A stretch of 64,000 bases of DNA from Pseudomonadota bacterium (lineage in GTDB: Bacteria; Pseudomonadota; Gammaproteobacteria; Enterobacterales; Enterobacteriaceae): NCBI GenBank assembly GCA_018261615.1, contig JAGTSE010000008.1, positions 51,884 through 115,883 on the forward strand, in the 5' to 3' direction. The notes below the pieces were generated by a model, which worked only from the letters and a program-made list of their open reading frames with translations, did no database searches and had not been told where the DNA came from. Numbering within the stretch: position 1 is the stretch's first letter; each line of letters opens with the position of its first letter. Shown piece after piece: positions 39,805 through 51,615 of this stretch. Made by a program: the position numbers and the translations under genes.

Positions 39805-42219
39805 ATGGCGATGAAAAAGTTGTTCATAGCGTCGCTGCTGTTTAGCAGCGCCACCGTATACGGTGCTGAAGGGTTCGTAGTGAAGGACATTCATTTCGAA
39901 GGCCTGCAGCGTGTCGCCGTTGGTGCGGCCCTCCTCAGTATGCCAGTTCGTCCTGGCGATACGGTGAATGATGAAGATATCAGTAACACCATTCGCGCGT
40001 TGTTTGCCACCGGCAACTTCGAGGATGTTCGCGTCCTGCGTGATGGTGATACTCTGCTTGTCCAGGTGAAAGAACGCCCAACAATCGCCAGCATTACTTT
40101 CTCCGGCAACAAGTCGGTGAAAGATGACATGTTGAAACAGAACCTTGAAGCTTCTGGCGTGCGTGTAGGTGAATCACTGGACCGCACCACTCTGTCCGAT
40201 ATCGAAAAGGGACTGGAAGATTTCTACTACAGCGTGGGTAAATACAGCGCCAGCGTTAAAGCTGTTGTGACCCCGCTGCCGCGCAACCGCGTTGACCTGA
40301 AACTGGTATTCCAGGAAGGCGTTTCCGCGCAAATCCAACAGATCAATATCGTCGGTAATCACGCTTTTACTACCGAACAGCTCATCTCCAGCTTCCAGCT
40401 GCGCGATGAAGTACCATGGTGGAACGTGATTGGCGATCGCAAATACCAGAAACAGAAACTGGCTGGCGACCTGGAAAGTTTACGCAGCTACTATCTGGAT
40501 CGCGGTTATGCCCGCTTTAATATTGATTCGACTCAGGTTAGCCTGACGCCGGATAAAAAAGGTATTTACATTACCATCAACGTGACCGAGGGCGAGCAGT
40601 ACAAGCTCTCCAGCGTACAGGTAAGTGGTAACCTTGCTGGTCACTCCGCAGAAATTGAAAGTCTGACGAAGATCGAGCCGGGCGAGCTTTATAACGGCAC
40701 CAAAGTAACCAAAATGGAAGATGATATTAAAAAGCTTCTCGGCCGTTATGGTTACGCTTATCCGCGCGTACAGTCTCAACCTGAAATAAACGATACGGAC
40801 AAAACGGTTAAGCTGCATATCAATGTGGATGCTGGCAACCGTTTTTATGTTCGCAAGATCCGCTTTGAAGGCAATGACACCTCAAAAGATGCCGTTCTGC
40901 GTCGCGAAATGCGCCAGATGGAAGGGGCGTGGTTGGGTAGCGATCTGGTCGATCAGGGTAAAGAGCGTCTGAACCGTCTGGGCTATTTCGAGACGGTTGA
41001 TACCGAAACGCAGCGTGTTCCGGGCAGCCCGGATCAAGTTGATGTCGTCTATAAGGTGAAAGAGCGTAATACCGGTAGCTTTAACTTCGGTGTTGGCTAT
41101 GGTACTGAGAGCGGCGTCAGCTTCCAGGTTGGCGTACAGCAGGATAACTGGTTAGGCACCGGCTACTCTGTGGGTATCAGCGGGACTAAAAACGACTACC
41201 AGACCTACTCTGAGTTCTCCGTTACCAACCCGTACTTCACGGTTGACGGCGTTAGCCTCGGTGGTCGTATCTTCTATAACGACTTTAAAGCTGACAATGC
41301 AGACCTTTCTTCTTATACCAACAAGAGCTACGGTCTGGATGGTACCCTTGGGTTCCCGATCAACGAGTACAACACCTTGCGTGCGGGCTTAGGTTATGTT
41401 CATAACAGCCTGTCGAAAATGGAACCTCAGGTGGCGATGTGGCGTTATCTGGATTCTGTAGGTCAGAACGCCAGCACCACGAGTGATAACAACGGTTACT
41501 CGGCGGACGATTTCACCTTCAACTATGGTTGGACGTATAGCAACCTTGACCGTGGCTACTTCCCGACGAAGGGCTCGCGCGTCAACCTGAACGGCAAAGT
41601 TACGGTTCCTGGCTCCGATAACGAGTTCTACAAAGTGACGGTAGATACCGCCTCCTACTTCCCAATTGATAATGATCACAAATGGGTGATTCTGGGTCGT
41701 ACTCGTTGGGGCTATGGTGACGGTTTAGGTGGCAAAGAGATGCCATTCTATGAGAACTTCTACGCCGGTGGTTCCAGCACTGTTCGTGGCTTCCGGTCCA
41801 ACAACATTGGTCCGAAAGCTGTTTATTACGGCGGCAGTGGGTTGAGTAACTGTAATACAACGGCTTCGAAATACTGTAAGTCCAGTGATGCCGTAGGTGG
41901 TAATGCTATGGGCGTTGCCAGCGTTGAGTTCATCACGCCAACGCCGTTTATCAGCGACAAATATGCTAACTCTGTACGTACCTCATTCTTCTGGGATGCA
42001 GGTAGCGTATGGGATACAAGTTGGCAAAATACAGCAGAAATGAAAGCGCTGGGTATTCCGGATTATAGCGATCCGAGTAATATCCGCATGTCTGCTGGTA
42101 TTGCATTACAATGGATGTCCCCATTGGGGCCGTTGGTATTCTCCTACGCCCAGCCGTTTAAAAAGTACGATGGAGACAAAGCGGAACAGTTCCAGTTTAA
42201 CATTGGTAAAACCTGGTAA
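39805..42219 (+). CDS. bamA: Outer membrane protein assembly factor BamA
   Basis: BamA is the central Omp85 subunit of the BAM complex that inserts beta-barrels in the outer membrane. The order is a signal peptide cleaved after VYG (residue 20), five POTRA domains to about residue 420, and a 16-strand barrel with the lid-loop motif VRGF in [12 protein letters not shown]. The C-terminal strand ends QFNIGKTW with an aromatic last residue. At 804 residues it is slightly shorter than E. coli (810); surface-loop differences likely account for this. It lies between rseP and skp, the normal order. Confidence 0.98.
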   Translation: MAMKKLFIASLLFSSATVYGAEGFVVKDIHFEGLQRVAVGAALLSMPVRPGDTVNDEDISNTIRALFATGNFEDVRVLRDGDTLLVQVKERPTIASITFSGNKSVKDDMLKQNLEASGVRVGESLDRTTLSDIEKGLEDFYYSVGKYSASVKAVVTPLPRNRVDLKLVFQEGVSAQIQQINIVGNHAFTTEQLISSFQLRDEVPWWNVIGDRKYQKQKLAGDLESLRSYYLDRGYARFNIDSTQVSLTPDKKGIYITINVTEGEQYKLSSVQVSGNLAGHSAEIESLTKIEPGELYNGTKVTKMEDDIKKLLGRYGYAYPRVQSQPEINDTDKTVKLHINVDAGNRFYVRKIRFEGNDTSKDAVLRREMRQMEGAWLGSDLVDQGKERLNRLGYFETVDTETQRVPGSPDQVDVVYKVKERNTGSFNFGVGYGTESGVSFQVGVQQDNWLGTGYSVGISGTKNDYQTYSEFSVTNPYFTVDGVSLGGRIFYNDFKADNADLSSYTNKSYGLDGTLGFPINEYNTLRAGLGYVHNSLSKMEPQVAMWRYLDSVGQNASTTSDNNGYSADDFTFNYGWTYSNLDRGYFPTKGSRVNLNGKVTVPGSDNEFYKVTVDTASYFPIDNDHKWVILGRTRWGYGDGLGGKEMPFYENFYAGGSSTVRGFRSNNIGPKAVYYGGSGLSNCNTTASKYCKSSDAVGGNAMGVASVEFITPTPFISDKYANSVRTSFFWDAGSVWDTSWQNTAEMKALGIPDYSDPSNIRMSAGIALQWMSPLGPLVFSYAQPFKKYDGDKAEQFQFNIGKTW

Positions 42220-42336
42220 TTCCGCACGGCAACGGAATGCATTAGCAGTGTAGTGATGGCTGTGGCTTTCAAGCGGAAGCCCGGCCACGCAAAGAGCTGT
42301 ACCTCCGGGTACAAACGGGATGGTAAGGAGTTAATT

Positions 42337-42831
42337 GTGAAAAAGTTGTTATTAGCTGCAGGTTTCGGTTTAGCAATGGCAGCGTCAGCGCAAGCTGCTG
42401 ACAAGGTTGCAATTGTTGATATGGGTAGCCTGTTACAACAGGTTGCGCAGAGTTCCGGTGTTTCTCAGACGATGAAAAACGAATTCGGCGGTCGCGCGAG
42501 CGAACTGCAGAGCATGGAATCCGACCTGCAAGCCAAAGCCCAGCGTCTGCAACGTGATGGCTCTACCATGAAGGCAGGCGATCGCAGCAAGCTGGAAAAA
42601 GACATCGCGTCAGGTCGTCAGGCATTTGCTCAGAAAGCACAGGCTTTCGAGCAGGATCAGGCTCGTCGTTCTAACGAAGAACGTGGCAAGCTGGTGACTC
42701 GCATTCAGACTGCAGTGAAAAAAGTTGCTGCCGATCAGGGTGTTGATCTGGTTCTTCCTTCCAACGCCGTTATTTACAACAGCAACGATGTAAAAGACAT
42801 CACCGCTGATGTACTGAAACAGGTTAAATAA
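42337..42831 (+). CDS. skp: Periplasmic chaperone Skp
   Basis: Skp is a trimeric jellyfish-shaped chaperone that holds unfolded outer-membrane proteins in the periplasm for delivery to BamA. The precursor has a signal peptide (20 residues, ending ASAQA), a short beta body and long helical tentacles rich in K, E and Q, ending [14 protein letters not shown]. The start is GTG at 42337 after AAGGAG. The 164 residues include a small insertion near 70-75 (QRDGST) compared with E. coli (161). The open frame upstream is not conserved. lpxD follows after 3 bp. Confidence 0.97.
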   Translation: MKKLLLAAGFGLAMAASAQAADKVAIVDMGSLLQQVAQSSGVSQTMKNEFGGRASELQSMESDLQAKAQRLQRDGSTMKAGDRSKLEKDIASGRQAFAQKAQAFEQDQARRSNEERGKLVTRIQTAVKKVAADQGVDLVLPSNAVIYNSNDVKDITADVLKQVK

Positions 42832-42834
42832 GTA

Positions 42835-43863
42835 ATGCCTTCAATTCGACTGGCTGATTTAGCTCAGCAGTTGGATGCAGAATTACACGGTGATGGCGAT
42901 ATCGTCATCACCGGCGTTGCGTCCATGCAATCTGCCGAAGCAGGTCAAATCACTTTCATGGTCAACCCTAAGTACCGTGAACACCTGGCCGGATGTCGGG
43001 CGTCTGCTGTCGTTATGACGCAAGATGATCTTCCTTTTGCCAAAAGCGCTGCGCTGGTCGCAAAAAATCCGTACCTGACCTACGCGCGTATGGCCCAAAT
43101 TCTTGATACCACGCCGCAGCCGGCGAGCTGCATCGCGCCTGGCGCGGTGATTGACGCAACGGCCACTCTGGGTAGCAATGTAGCAATCGGCGCGAACGCG
43201 GTGATCGAATCCGGCGTAATCCTGGGTGATAACGTTATTATCGGCGCGGGTTGCTTTGTTGGGAAAAAAACAAAAATTGGTACGGGTTCGCGTTTGTGGG
43301 CAAATGTGACCGTTTACCACGAGATTGAGATCGGTGAAAATTGCCTGGTGCAATCGGGTTCGGTGATCGGCTCTGATGGCTTCGGTTACGCCAACGATCG
43401 CGGAAATTGGGTTAAAATCCCGCAGCTTGGCCGCGTTATCATTGGTAACAACGTTGAGATTGGCGCCTGCACTACAATTGATCGCGGCGCGCTTGACGAT
43501 ACCCGCATCGGCAACGGCGTGATCATTGATAACCAGTGTCAGATTGCACATAACGTTGTGATTGGCGACAATACGGCGGTTGCCGGTGGCGTAATCATGG
43601 CGGGCAGTCTGAAAATTGGCCGCTATTGCATGATCGGCGGCGCCAGCGTAATCAATGGGCATATGGAAATTTGCGACAAGGTTACCGTAACGGGGATGGG
43701 GATGGTCATGCGTCCTATCACTGAGCCAGGAGTCTACTCCTCAGGTATCCCACTTCAGCCAAATAAAGTGTGGCGAAAAACCGCAGCCCTGGTGATGAAT
43801 ATTGATGATATGAGCAAGCGCCTGAAAGCCGTCGAGCGCAAGGTTAATCAACAAGACGAATAA
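42835..43863 (+). CDS. lpxD: UDP-3-O-(3-hydroxymyristoyl)glucosamine N-acyltransferase
   Basis: LpxD adds the second hydroxymyristoyl chain, from acyl-ACP, in lipid A synthesis. The N-terminal uridine-binding domain (to about 100) is followed by a left-handed beta-helix of hexapeptide repeats with catalytic His239 (CQIAHNVV), and a C-terminal helix. The product is 342 residues (E. coli 341). It starts 3 bp after skp. A 170-bp gap with an imperfect hairpin and a possible promoter precedes fabZ. Confidence 0.98.
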   Translation: MPSIRLADLAQQLDAELHGDGDIVITGVASMQSAEAGQITFMVNPKYREHLAGCRASAVVMTQDDLPFAKSAALVAKNPYLTYARMAQILDTTPQPASCIAPGAVIDATATLGSNVAIGANAVIESGVILGDNVIIGAGCFVGKKTKIGTGSRLWANVTVYHEIEIGENCLVQSGSVIGSDGFGYANDRGNWVKIPQLGRVIIGNNVEIGACTTIDRGALDDTRIGNGVIIDNQCQIAHNVVIGDNTAVAGGVIMAGSLKIGRYCMIGGASVINGHMEICDKVTVTGMGMVMRPITEPGVYSSGIPLQPNKVWRKTAALVMNIDDMSKRLKAVERKVNQQDE

Positions 43864-44033
43864 TTCACCCGCATAACGCTTGTACACAAAGCCTCCCGGC
43901 GTCAGAGAAGCGACAAAACGCCTCTGCGACGTGAAGCCTAAAATGTGTATACTTCCCGGCCTGTTGGCTTTCTGATGATTGCCGCGGGCCGTGTTATTAT
44001 TGCCTTTTAGTATATTTAGACAGGAAGAGTATT

Positions 44034-44489
44034 TTGACTACTGACACTCATACTCTGCACATTGAAGAGATTCTGGAACTTCTGCCGCACCGTTATCCGT
44101 TCTTACTGGTAGACCGTGTGCTGGATTTTGAAGAAGGTCATTTTCTGCGCGCAGTAAAAAATGTTTCGGTAAACGAGCCGTTTTTCCAGGGGCATTTCCC
44201 TGGCAAACCGATTTTCCCGGGCGTGCTGATTCTGGAAGCAATGGCGCAAGCTACCGGTATTCTGGCGTTTAAAAGCGTTGGTAAACTAGAACCGGGTGAA
44301 CTGTACTACTTCGCCGGTATCGACGAAGCGCGCTTTAAGCGTCCTGTTGTGCCTGGCGATCAGATGATCATGGAAGTCACTTTCGAGAAAACCCGTCGCG
44401 GCCTGACTCGCTTTAAAGGCGTTGCGCTGGTAGACGGTAAAGTTGTTTGTGAAGCTACTATGATGTGCGCACGTAGCCGGGAGGCCTGA
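44034..44489 (+). CDS. fabZ: 3-hydroxyacyl-[acyl-carrier-protein] dehydratase FabZ
   Basis: FabZ dehydrates beta-hydroxyacyl-ACP in fatty acid elongation and competes with LpxA for hydroxymyristoyl-ACP. This hot-dog fold enzyme has catalytic His54 (QGHFPGKP) and Glu68 (ILEAMAQ). The 151 residues equal E. coli. The start is TTG at 44034 after AGGAAGAG, as in E. coli. It is separated from lpxA by 3 bp. Confidence 0.98.
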   Translation: MTTDTHTLHIEEILELLPHRYPFLLVDRVLDFEEGHFLRAVKNVSVNEPFFQGHFPGKPIFPGVLILEAMAQATGILAFKSVGKLEPGELYYFAGIDEARFKRPVVPGDQMIMEVTFEKTRRGLTRFKGVALVDGKVVCEATMMCARSREA

Positions 44490-44492
44490 TAC

Positions 44493-45281
44493 GTGATTGA
44501 TAAAACCGCCTTTATTCATCCAACTGCTATTGTTGAAGACGGTGCCGTTATTGGTGCCAACGCTCACATTGGCCCGTTTTGTATTGTTGGCCCTCACGTT
44601 GAAATTGGTGAGGGTACGGTTCTGAAATCTCACGTCGTGGTGAATGGCCATACGACGATTGGCCGCGACAACGAGATCTATCAGTTCGCATCCATCGGCG
44701 AGGTTAACCAGGATCTGAAATATGCTGGTGAGCCGACTCATGTGGAAATTGGCGATCGCAACCGCATCCGCGAAAGCGTCACCATCCACCGTGGCACAGT
44801 ACAGGGCGGAGGGTTGACGAAGGTGGGCAGCGATAACCTGCTGATGGTCAATGCGCATATTGCGCATGACTGTACCGTTGGCAATCGCTGTATTCTTGCA
44901 AATAACGCAACGTTGGCGGGGCACGTCTCCGTCGACGACTTTGCTATCATCGGCGGCATGACCGCAGTGCATCAGTTCTGCATTATCGGCGCGCATGTGA
45001 TGGTTGGCGGCTGCTCCGGCGTGGCGCAGGATGTACCGCCTTATGTGATTGCTCAGGGCAACCATGCCACACCGTTTGGTGTGAACATTGAAGGCCTGAA
45101 ACGTCGTGGTTTCAGCAAAGAAGCGTTAGTGGCTATCCGCAATGCGTACAAACTGTTGTACCGCAGCGGTAAAACGCTGGAAGAGGCGAAACCGGAGATT
45201 GCTGAGCTTGCTGCGAAGCATCCGGAAGTTGATGCGTTTATGCAATTCTTCGAACGCTCAACGCGCGGCCTGATTCGGTAA
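44493..45281 (+). CDS. lpxA: UDP-N-acetylglucosamine acyltransferase
   Basis: LpxA catalyses the first lipid A step, moving hydroxymyristoyl from ACP to UDP-GlcNAc. It has a left-handed beta-helix of hexapeptide repeats with catalytic His125 ([10 protein letters not shown]), and a C-terminal helical domain ending RSTRGLIR. The product is 262 residues as in E. coli. The start is GTG at 44493, close behind fabZ. The stop overlaps the lpxB ATG (TAATG). Confidence 0.98.
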   Translation: MIDKTAFIHPTAIVEDGAVIGANAHIGPFCIVGPHVEIGEGTVLKSHVVVNGHTTIGRDNEIYQFASIGEVNQDLKYAGEPTHVEIGDRNRIRESVTIHRGTVQGGGLTKVGSDNLLMVNAHIAHDCTVGNRCILANNATLAGHVSVDDFAIIGGMTAVHQFCIIGAHVMVGGCSGVAQDVPPYVIAQGNHATPFGVNIEGLKRRGFSKEALVAIRNAYKLLYRSGKTLEEAKPEIAELAAKHPEVDAFMQFFERSTRGLIR

Positions 45282-46429
45282 TGATCGATAATCGTCCTCT
45301 TACGATAGCCCTCGTCGCCGGAGAAACCTCCGGCGATATTCTTGGTGCTGGTCTTATCCGTGCGCTGAGATCGCGTGTCCCCAATGCCCGTTTTGTTGGT
45401 GTTGCAGGGCCGCGTATGCAGGCTGAAGGGTGTGAAGCCTTGTATGAGATGGAAGAGCTTGCGGTGATGGGTATCGTTGAGGTACTTGGCCGTCTGCGCC
45501 GTCTGTTGCATATCCGTGCTGATTTAACACGTCGCTTTAGCGAGCTGCGACCGGATGTCTTTGTCGGTATCGATGCGCCGGATTTCAACATCACCCTCGA
45601 AGGCAATCTGAAAAAGCAGGGTATCAAAACCATCCATTATGTCAGTCCATCCGTCTGGGCGTGGCGACAAAAACGCGTTTTCAAAATTGGCAGAGCTACC
45701 GATCTGGTGCTCGCATTTCTGCCTTTCGAAAAAGCGTTTTATGACAAATTTAACGTGCCGTGCCGTTTTATCGGCCATACCATGGCGGATGCGATGCCGC
45801 TGGATCCGGATAAAAGCGCAGCGCGCGATCATCTGGGAATTGCCCATGATGTTCACTGTCTGGCATTACTGCCAGGTAGCCGTGGTGCTGAGGTGGAAAT
45901 GCTTAGCGCTGATTTCCTGCGTACCGCGCAGTTGCTGCGTGAACGCTACCCCGATCTTAAAGTGGTGGTACCGCTGGTCAACGCCAAACGGCGCGAACAG
46001 TTTGAGCGGATTAAGACGGAAGTCGCTCCCGATCTGCCAGTGCATATGCTGGATGGTATGGCGCGCGAGGCAATGATCGCCGCCGATGCGGCCTTGCTGG
46101 CTTCCGGCACCGCCGCGCTGGAGTGCATGCTGGCGAAATGCCCGATGGTCGTAGGGTATCGCATGAAACCATTCACGTTCTGGCTGGCCAGAAGGCTGGT
46201 GAAAACGCCTTATGTTTCGCTGCCAAACCTGTTGGCCGGACGTGAGCTGGTGAAAGAATTGTTGCAGGATGAGTGCCAGCCGCATGCGCTGGCCGATGCA
46301 CTAGCACCGTTATTGGCTAACGGTAAAACCAGCTACGAAATGCATGACATTTTCCGCGAACTGCACCAGCAGATTCGCTGTAATGCCGATGTGCAGGCGG
46401 CTGACGCAGTACTGGAGTTAGCACAATGA
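45281..46429 (+). CDS. lpxB: Lipid-A-disaccharide synthase
   Basis: LpxB is a GT-B glycosyltransferase (family 19) at the inner membrane that condenses UDP-diacyl-GlcN with lipid X to the tetra-acyl disaccharide. Key segments are [44 protein letters not shown] and ASGTAALE. The product is 382 residues as in E. coli. It overlaps lpxA by one base and rnhB by four, indicating coupled translation. Confidence 0.98.
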   Translation: MIDNRPLTIALVAGETSGDILGAGLIRALRSRVPNARFVGVAGPRMQAEGCEALYEMEELAVMGIVEVLGRLRRLLHIRADLTRRFSELRPDVFVGIDAPDFNITLEGNLKKQGIKTIHYVSPSVWAWRQKRVFKIGRATDLVLAFLPFEKAFYDKFNVPCRFIGHTMADAMPLDPDKSAARDHLGIAHDVHCLALLPGSRGAEVEMLSADFLRTAQLLRERYPDLKVVVPLVNAKRREQFERIKTEVAPDLPVHMLDGMAREAMIAADAALLASGTAALECMLAKCPMVVGYRMKPFTFWLARRLVKTPYVSLPNLLAGRELVKELLQDECQPHALADALAPLLANGKTSYEMHDIFRELHQQIRCNADVQAADAVLELAQ

Positions 46430-47022
46430 TGGAGTTTATTTATCCACACGCGCATTTGGTTGCCGGTGTGGATGAGGTAGGGCGAGGGCCTTTAGTGGGC
46501 GCGGTAGTGACGGCGGCGGTGATACTCGATCCTAAGCGTCCAATCATTGGCCTGAATGATTCGAAAAAACTCTCCGAAAAACGCCGTCTGGCGCTGAGTG
46601 AAGAGATCAAAGAGAAAGCGCTGTGCTGGAGTCTGGGGCGCGCCGAACCGCACGAAATTGACGAACTGAATATTCTGCATGCCACTATGCTGGCGATGCA
46701 GCGAGCGATTGCCGGACTCTCTATCGTCCCGGAATTTGTCTTGATTGATGGCAACCGTTGCCCGGTCTTGCCAATGCCTTCGCTGGCCGTAGTGAAAGGC
46801 GATAGCCGGGTAGCGGAAATCAGTGCGGCATCGATTATCGCAAAAGTTACGCGAGATGCCGAAATGGCTGAGCTTGATCTTCTTTTTCCGCAATATGGTT
46901 TTGCGCAACATAAAGGCTACCCAACCGCTTTCCATCTGGCGAAGCTGGCGGAACATGGCGCAACTACGCATCATCGGCGCAGCTTTGCGCCGGTTAAACG
47001 TGCGCTGGACCTTGTGTCCTGA
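46426..47022 (+). CDS. rnhB: Ribonuclease HII
   Basis: RnhB nicks 5' of single ribonucleotides in DNA, starting ribonucleotide excision repair. Active-site acidic residues D16 and E17 lie in [12 protein letters not shown], and a further Asp in LIDGNR. The 198 residues equal E. coli. Two adjacent ATG codons are possible; the first (46426) overlaps the lpxB stop (ATGA). It lies 38 bp before dnaE. Confidence 0.97.
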   Translation: MMEFIYPHAHLVAGVDEVGRGPLVGAVVTAAVILDPKRPIIGLNDSKKLSEKRRLALSEEIKEKALCWSLGRAEPHEIDELNILHATMLAMQRAIAGLSIVPEFVLIDGNRCPVLPMPSLAVVKGDSRVAEISAASIIAKVTRDAEMAELDLLFPQYGFAQHKGYPTAFHLAKLAEHGATTHHRRSFAPVKRALDLVS

Positions 47023-47060
47023 TTCTTGTGAACGTGAAATAACCAGGCTGGGATCTGAAA

Positions 47061-50000
47061 ATGGCTGAACCACGTTTCGTACACCTGCGGGTGCATAGCG
47101 ACTACTCCATGATTGACGGGCTGGCGAAAACCGGGCCGCTGGTGAAAAAGGCGGCCGCGCTCGGCATGCCCGCGCTGGCGATCACCGATTTCACGAACCT
47201 CTGTGGTCTGGTGAAGTTCTACGGAACGGCGCACGGAGCCGGGATGAAACCGATCGTTGGCGCCGATCTGCATGTACAGAGCGATCTGTTAGGCGATGAA
47301 CTGACGCAGCTCACCGTCCTCGCGGCCAACAATACCGGTTACCAGAACCTGACATTGCTGATTTCGCGTGCCTACCAGCGTGGCTATGGTGCACTGGGGC
47401 CGTGGATCGATCGCGACTGGCTGCAGGAGTTCAGTGAAGGGTTAATCCTGCTCTCCGGCGGACGCATGGGCGACGTGGGTAAAAGCCTGTTGCGTGGCAA
47501 CAGCGTGCTGGTTGAACAGTGCCTTGATTTCTACAAAGAGCATTTTCCCGATCGCTACTACCTTGAGTTGATCCGCACGGGACGTGCTGATGAAGAGCCT
47601 TACCTGCATGAAGCAGTACAACTGGCGGAAGAGCACGGTCTGCCGGTCGTGGCGACCAACGATGTGCGCTTTATTGATGCAGGCGACTTCGACGCGCATG
47701 AGATCCGTGTCGCCATCCACGACGGTTTCACCCTGGACGATCCCAAACGTCCGCGCAACTACTCCGCGCAGCAATATATGCGCAGCGAAGAGGAGATGTG
47801 CGAACTCTTCTCCGATATTCCGGAAGCATTGGAAAACACTGTCGAAATCGCCAAACGCTGCAATGTGACCGTGCGCCTTGGTGAATACTTCCTGCCGCAG
47901 TTCCCGACTGGTGATATGACCACAGAAGACTTCCTCGTGGAGAAATCGAAAGTGGGTCTCGAAGAACGCCTTGCGTTCCTCTTCCCGGATGAGCAAGAGC
48001 GCGCAGAGAAACGTCCGCCATACGACGAGCGTCTTGATATCGAGCTGCAAGTTATCAACCAGATGGGGTTCCCCGGCTACTTTCTGATCGTGATGGAGTT
48101 TATTCAGTGGTCAAAAGATAACGGCGTGCCGGTAGGGCCGGGGCGTGGTTCGGGCGCTGGATCGCTGGTGGCTTATGCGCTGAAAATTACTGACCTCGAT
48201 CCGCTGGAATTTGACCTGCTCTTCGAACGTTTCCTTAACCCGGAACGTGTGTCAATGCCCGACTTCGACGTTGACTTCTGTATGGAGAAGCGCGACCAGG
48301 TGATCGAGCATGTGGCGGACATGTACGGGCGCGATGCGGTATCGCAGATTATCACCTTCGGAACCATGGCGGCGAAAGCGGTTATCCGCGATGTGGGCCG
48401 CGTACTGGGTCACCCGTACGGCTTTGTGGACCGCATCTCTAAACTGGTGCCGCCAGATCCGGGCATGACGCTGGCGAAGGCGTTTGAAGCCGAGCCGCAG
48501 TTGCCGGAAATCTACGAAGCGGATGAAGAAGTTAAAGCGCTGATCGACATGGCGCGTAAGCTGGAAGGTGTGACGCGAAACGCGGGTAAACACGCTGGCG
48601 GCGTGGTAATTGCACCCACCAAAATTACCGACTTTGCCCCGCTGTACTGCGATGAAGCCGGTCAGCACCCGGTTACCCAGTTTGATAAAAACGATGTTGA
48701 ATATGCCGGGCTGGTGAAGTTTGACTTCCTTGGTTTGCGCACGCTGACCATCATTAACTGGGCGCTGGAGATGATCAACGCCCGGCGCGAGAAGAACGGC
48801 GAACCTCCGCTGGATATCGCCGCTATTCCGCTGGACGACAAGAAAAGTTTCGACATGCTGCAACGCTCGGAGACCACTGCGGTGTTCCAGCTTGAATCCC
48901 GCGGCATGAAAGATTTGATTAAGCGCCTGCAACCCGACTGCTTCGAAGATATGATCGCGCTGGTGGCCCTGTTCCGTCCGGGGCCGTTGCAGTCAGGCAT
49001 GGTAGATAACTTCATCGACCGTAAACACGGGCGCGAAGAGATCTCCTATCCCGATGTACAGTGGCAGCATGAAAGTCTGAAACCGGTACTGGAGCCGACC
49101 TACGGCATTATTCTCTACCAGGAACAGGTGATGCAGATTGCCCAGGTACTTTCGGGTTATACCCTTGGCGGCGCGGACATGCTGCGTCGTGCGATGGGTA
49201 AGAAAAAGCCGGAAGAGATGGCCAAGCAGCGCGGCACCTTTGAAGAGGGCGCGAAGAAAAATGGCGTCGACGGCGAACTGGCGATGAAAATCTTTGACCT
49301 GGTAGAAAAATTCGCCGGGTATGGATTTAATAAATCGCACTCTGCCGCCTATGCTTTGGTTTCATACCAGACGCTGTGGTTGAAGGCGCACTATCCGGCT
49401 GAGTTTATGGCGGCGGTGATGACTGCTGATATGGACAACACCGAAAAAGTCGTCGGTCTGGTGGATGAGTGCTGGCGCATGGGGCTGAAAATCCTGCCGC
49501 CGGATATTAACTCCGGATTGTACCATTTCCACGTCAACGATGACGGTGAAATTGTTTACGGCATCGGGGCGATTAAAGGCGTCGGTGAAGGTCCGATTGA
49601 GGCTATCATCGAAGCGCGTAATAACGGCGGTTACTTCCGCGAACTGTTTGATCTGTGCGCGCGCACCGACATTAAAAAGCTTAATCGCCGGGTACTGGAA
49701 AAACTGATTATGTCCGGGGCGTTTGACCGCCTTGGGCCGCATCGAGCGGCGCTGATGAACTCGCTGGGCGATGCGCTTAAAGCCGCCGATCAGCATTCGA
49801 AAGCAGAGGCGATTGGCCAGGCCGATATGTTCGGCGTGCTGGCCGAAGAGCCAGAGCAGATAGAGCAGTCTTACGCTAGTTGCCAGCCGTGGCCGGAACA
49901 GGTTGTGCTGGATGGGGAGCGTGAAACGTTAGGTCTCTACCTTACGGGTCACCCGATTAACCAGTATTTGAAAGAAATTGAGCGCTATGTCGGAGGCTAC

Positions 50001-50543
50001 CGGCTGAAAGACATGCATCCGACCGAACGTGGAAAAGTCACCACGGCGGCGGGGCTCGTCATTGCCGCGCGGGTTATGGTCACCAAGCGCGGTAATCGTA
50101 TTGGCATCTGTACGTTAGATGACCGTTCCGGGCGTCTGGAAGTGATGTTATTTACTGACGCCCTGGATAAATATCAGCAGTTGCTGGAAAAAGACCGCAT
50201 ACTTATTGTCAGCGGACAGGTCAGCTTTGATGACTTTAGCGGGGGACTTAAAATGACCGCCCGCGAAGTTATGGACATTGACGAAGCCCGGGAAAAATAC
50301 GCCCGTGGGCTTGCTATCTCGCTGACGGACAGGCAAATTGATGACCAGCTTTTAAACCGACTCCGTCAGTCTCTGGAACCCCACCGTTCGGGAACCATTC
50401 CAGTACATCTCTACTATCAGAGGGCGGATGCGCGCGCACGGTTACGCTTCGGCGCAACGTGGCGCGTTTCTCCGAGCGATCGTTTACTCAACGATCTGCG
50501 TAGCCTCATAGGTTCGGAGCAGGTGGAACTGGAGTTTGACTAA
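47061..50543 (+). CDS. dnaE: DNA polymerase III subunit alpha
   Basis: DnaE is the replicative polymerase. The order is an N-terminal PHP domain ([12 protein letters not shown]), palm with catalytic aspartates in MPDFDVDFC (about residue 401-403), PolX-type beta-like fingers ([18 protein letters not shown]), helix-hairpin-helix, OB fold ([20 protein letters not shown]) and the C-terminal tau-binding domain. The product is 1160 residues, exactly as in E. coli. accA starts 12 bp after the stop, so the two are co-transcribed. Confidence 0.99.
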   Translation: MAEPRFVHLRVHSDYSMIDGLAKTGPLVKKAAALGMPALAITDFTNLCGLVKFYGTAHGAGMKPIVGADLHVQSDLLGDELTQLTVLAANNTGYQNLTLLISRAYQRGYGALGPWIDRDWLQEFSEGLILLSGGRMGDVGKSLLRGNSVLVEQCLDFYKEHFPDRYYLELIRTGRADEEPYLHEAVQLAEEHGLPVVATNDVRFIDAGDFDAHEIRVAIHDGFTLDDPKRPRNYSAQQYMRSEEEMCELFSDIPEALENTVEIAKRCNVTVRLGEYFLPQFPTGDMTTEDFLVEKSKVGLEERLAFLFPDEQERAEKRPPYDERLDIELQVINQMGFPGYFLIVMEFIQWSKDNGVPVGPGRGSGAGSLVAYALKITDLDPLEFDLLFERFLNPERVSMPDFDVDFCMEKRDQVIEHVADMYGRDAVSQIITFGTMAAKAVIRDVGRVLGHPYGFVDRISKLVPPDPGMTLAKAFEAEPQLPEIYEADEEVKALIDMARKLEGVTRNAGKHAGGVVIAPTKITDFAPLYCDEAGQHPVTQFDKNDVEYAGLVKFDFLGLRTLTIINWALEMINARREKNGEPPLDIAAIPLDDKKSFDMLQRSETTAVFQLESRGMKDLIKRLQPDCFEDMIALVALFRPGPLQSGMVDNFIDRKHGREEISYPDVQWQHESLKPVLEPTYGIILYQEQVMQIAQVLSGYTLGGADMLRRAMGKKKPEEMAKQRGTFEEGAKKNGVDGELAMKIFDLVEKFAGYGFNKSHSAAYALVSYQTLWLKAHYPAEFMAAVMTADMDNTEKVVGLVDECWRMGLKILPPDINSGLYHFHVNDDGEIVYGIGAIKGVGEGPIEAIIEARNNGGYFRELFDLCARTDIKKLNRRVLEKLIMSGAFDRLGPHRAALMNSLGDALKAADQHSKAEAIGQADMFGVLAEEPEQIEQSYASCQPWPEQVVLDGERETLGLYLTGHPINQYLKEIERYVGGYRLKDMHPTERGKVTTAAGLVIAARVMVTKRGNRIGICTLDDRSGRLEVMLFTDALDKYQQLLEKDRILIVSGQVSFDDFSGGLKMTAREVMDIDEAREKYARGLAISLTDRQIDDQLLNRLRQSLEPHRSGTIPVHLYYQRADARARLRFGATWRVSPSDRLLNDLRSLIGSEQVELEFD

Positions 50544-50555
50544 TACAGGAATACT

Positions 50556-51515
50556 ATGAGTCTGAATTTCCTTGATTTCGAACAGCCGATTGCTGAGCTG
50601 GAAGCGAAAATCGATTCCCTGACTGCCGTTGGCCGTCAGGATGAAAAACTGGATATAAATATCGACGAAGAAGTGCATCGTCTGCGCGAAAAAAGCGTAG
50701 AGTTGACGCGCAAAATTTTCGCCGACCTTGGCGCATGGCAGGTTGCCCAACTGGCGCGACATCCGCTGCGTCCTTACACCCTGGATTATGTCCTCCTGGC
50801 GTTCGATGAATTCGACGAACTGGCTGGCGATCGCGCTTATGCCGACGATAAAGCCATTGTTGGCGGTATCGCGCGTCTCGACGGTCGCCCAGTGATGATC
50901 ATCGGCCACCAGAAAGGCCGCGAAACCAAAGAGAAAATCCGCCGTAACTTTGGTATGCCAGCACCGGAAGGTTATCGCAAAGCGCTGCGTCTGATGGAAA
51001 TGGCAGAACGTTTTAACATGCCGATTATCACCTTTATCGACACCCCTGGCGCCTACCCGGGCGTGGGTGCCGAAGAGCGTGGTCAGTCGGAAGCGATCGC
51101 CCGCAACCTGCGTGAAATGTCTCGCCTGAGCGTACCGGTGATCTGCACCGTGATCGGCGAAGGCGGCTCTGGCGGTGCGCTGGCAATTGGCGTGGGCGAT
51201 AAAGTGAATATGCTGCAATACAGCACCTATTCTGTTATCTCGCCGGAAGGGTGTGCTTCTATTCTGTGGAAAAGCGCCGACAAAGCTCCGCTGGCCGCAG
51301 AAGCGATGGGCATCATCGCGCCGCGTCTGAAAGAACTGAAGCTGATCGACTCGATCGTTCCGGAACCGCTGGGCGGCGCACATCGCAACCCGCAAGCGAT
51401 GGCTGCTTCGCTGAAAGCGCAACTGCTGGCCGATCTCGCCGATCTGGATTTGCTGAGCAAAGATGATTTGCGTAACCGCCGTTACCAACGTCTGATGAGC
51501 TACGGCTACGCCTGA
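50556..51515 (+). CDS. accA: Acetyl-CoA carboxylase carboxyltransferase subunit alpha
   Basis: AccA with AccD transfers the carboxyl group from biotin to acetyl-CoA, the first step of fatty acid synthesis. The crotonase-like fold shows [45 protein letters not shown] and the C-terminal helical part. The 319 residues equal E. coli. It lies last in the dense lpx-dnaE-accA run and ends at a strong terminator. Confidence 0.99.
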   Translation: MSLNFLDFEQPIAELEAKIDSLTAVGRQDEKLDINIDEEVHRLREKSVELTRKIFADLGAWQVAQLARHPLRPYTLDYVLLAFDEFDELAGDRAYADDKAIVGGIARLDGRPVMIIGHQKGRETKEKIRRNFGMPAPEGYRKALRLMEMAERFNMPIITFIDTPGAYPGVGAEERGQSEAIARNLREMSRLSVPVICTVIGEGGSGGALAIGVGDKVNMLQYSTYSVISPEGCASILWKSADKAPLAAEAMGIIAPRLKELKLIDSIVPEPLGGAHRNPQAMAASLKAQLLADLADLDLLSKDDLRNRRYQRLMSYGYA

Positions 51516-51532
51516 GTTTCATTGCATTGATG

Positions 51533-51561
51533 AAAAGCCGCATCGCTGTGCGGCTTTTTTT
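51533..51561 (+). terminator. Rho-independent terminator of accA
   Basis: AAAAGCCGCA and TGCGGCTTTT form a 10-bp perfect stem with a 6-base loop and a long T-run. Confidence 0.94.
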
Positions 51562-51615
51562 ATACCTGCGATTTACCTCAACTATGCTTAGCTTAGGTTT
51601 TTAACGGAGGTAGCT

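Noticed and set aside
43864..44033. 170-bp gap between lpxD and fabZ considered as an RNA gene or riboswitch
   Set aside because: Only an imperfect hairpin and a possible -10 (TATACT near 43948) are seen; no known RNA family could be recognised.
42883..45065. Two 259-codon minus-strand frames opposite lpxD and lpxA
   Set aside because: The hexapeptide-repeat genes on the plus strand give a regular antisense pattern rich in Asn, Ala and His; this reflects the repeats, not a gene.
50484..51488. 334-codon open frame on the minus strand opposite accA
   Set aside because: It mirrors the accA codons, has no Shine-Dalgarno, no family motif and a low-complexity His/Arg/Gln/Phe-rich composition typical of antisense shadows of GC-rich genes.
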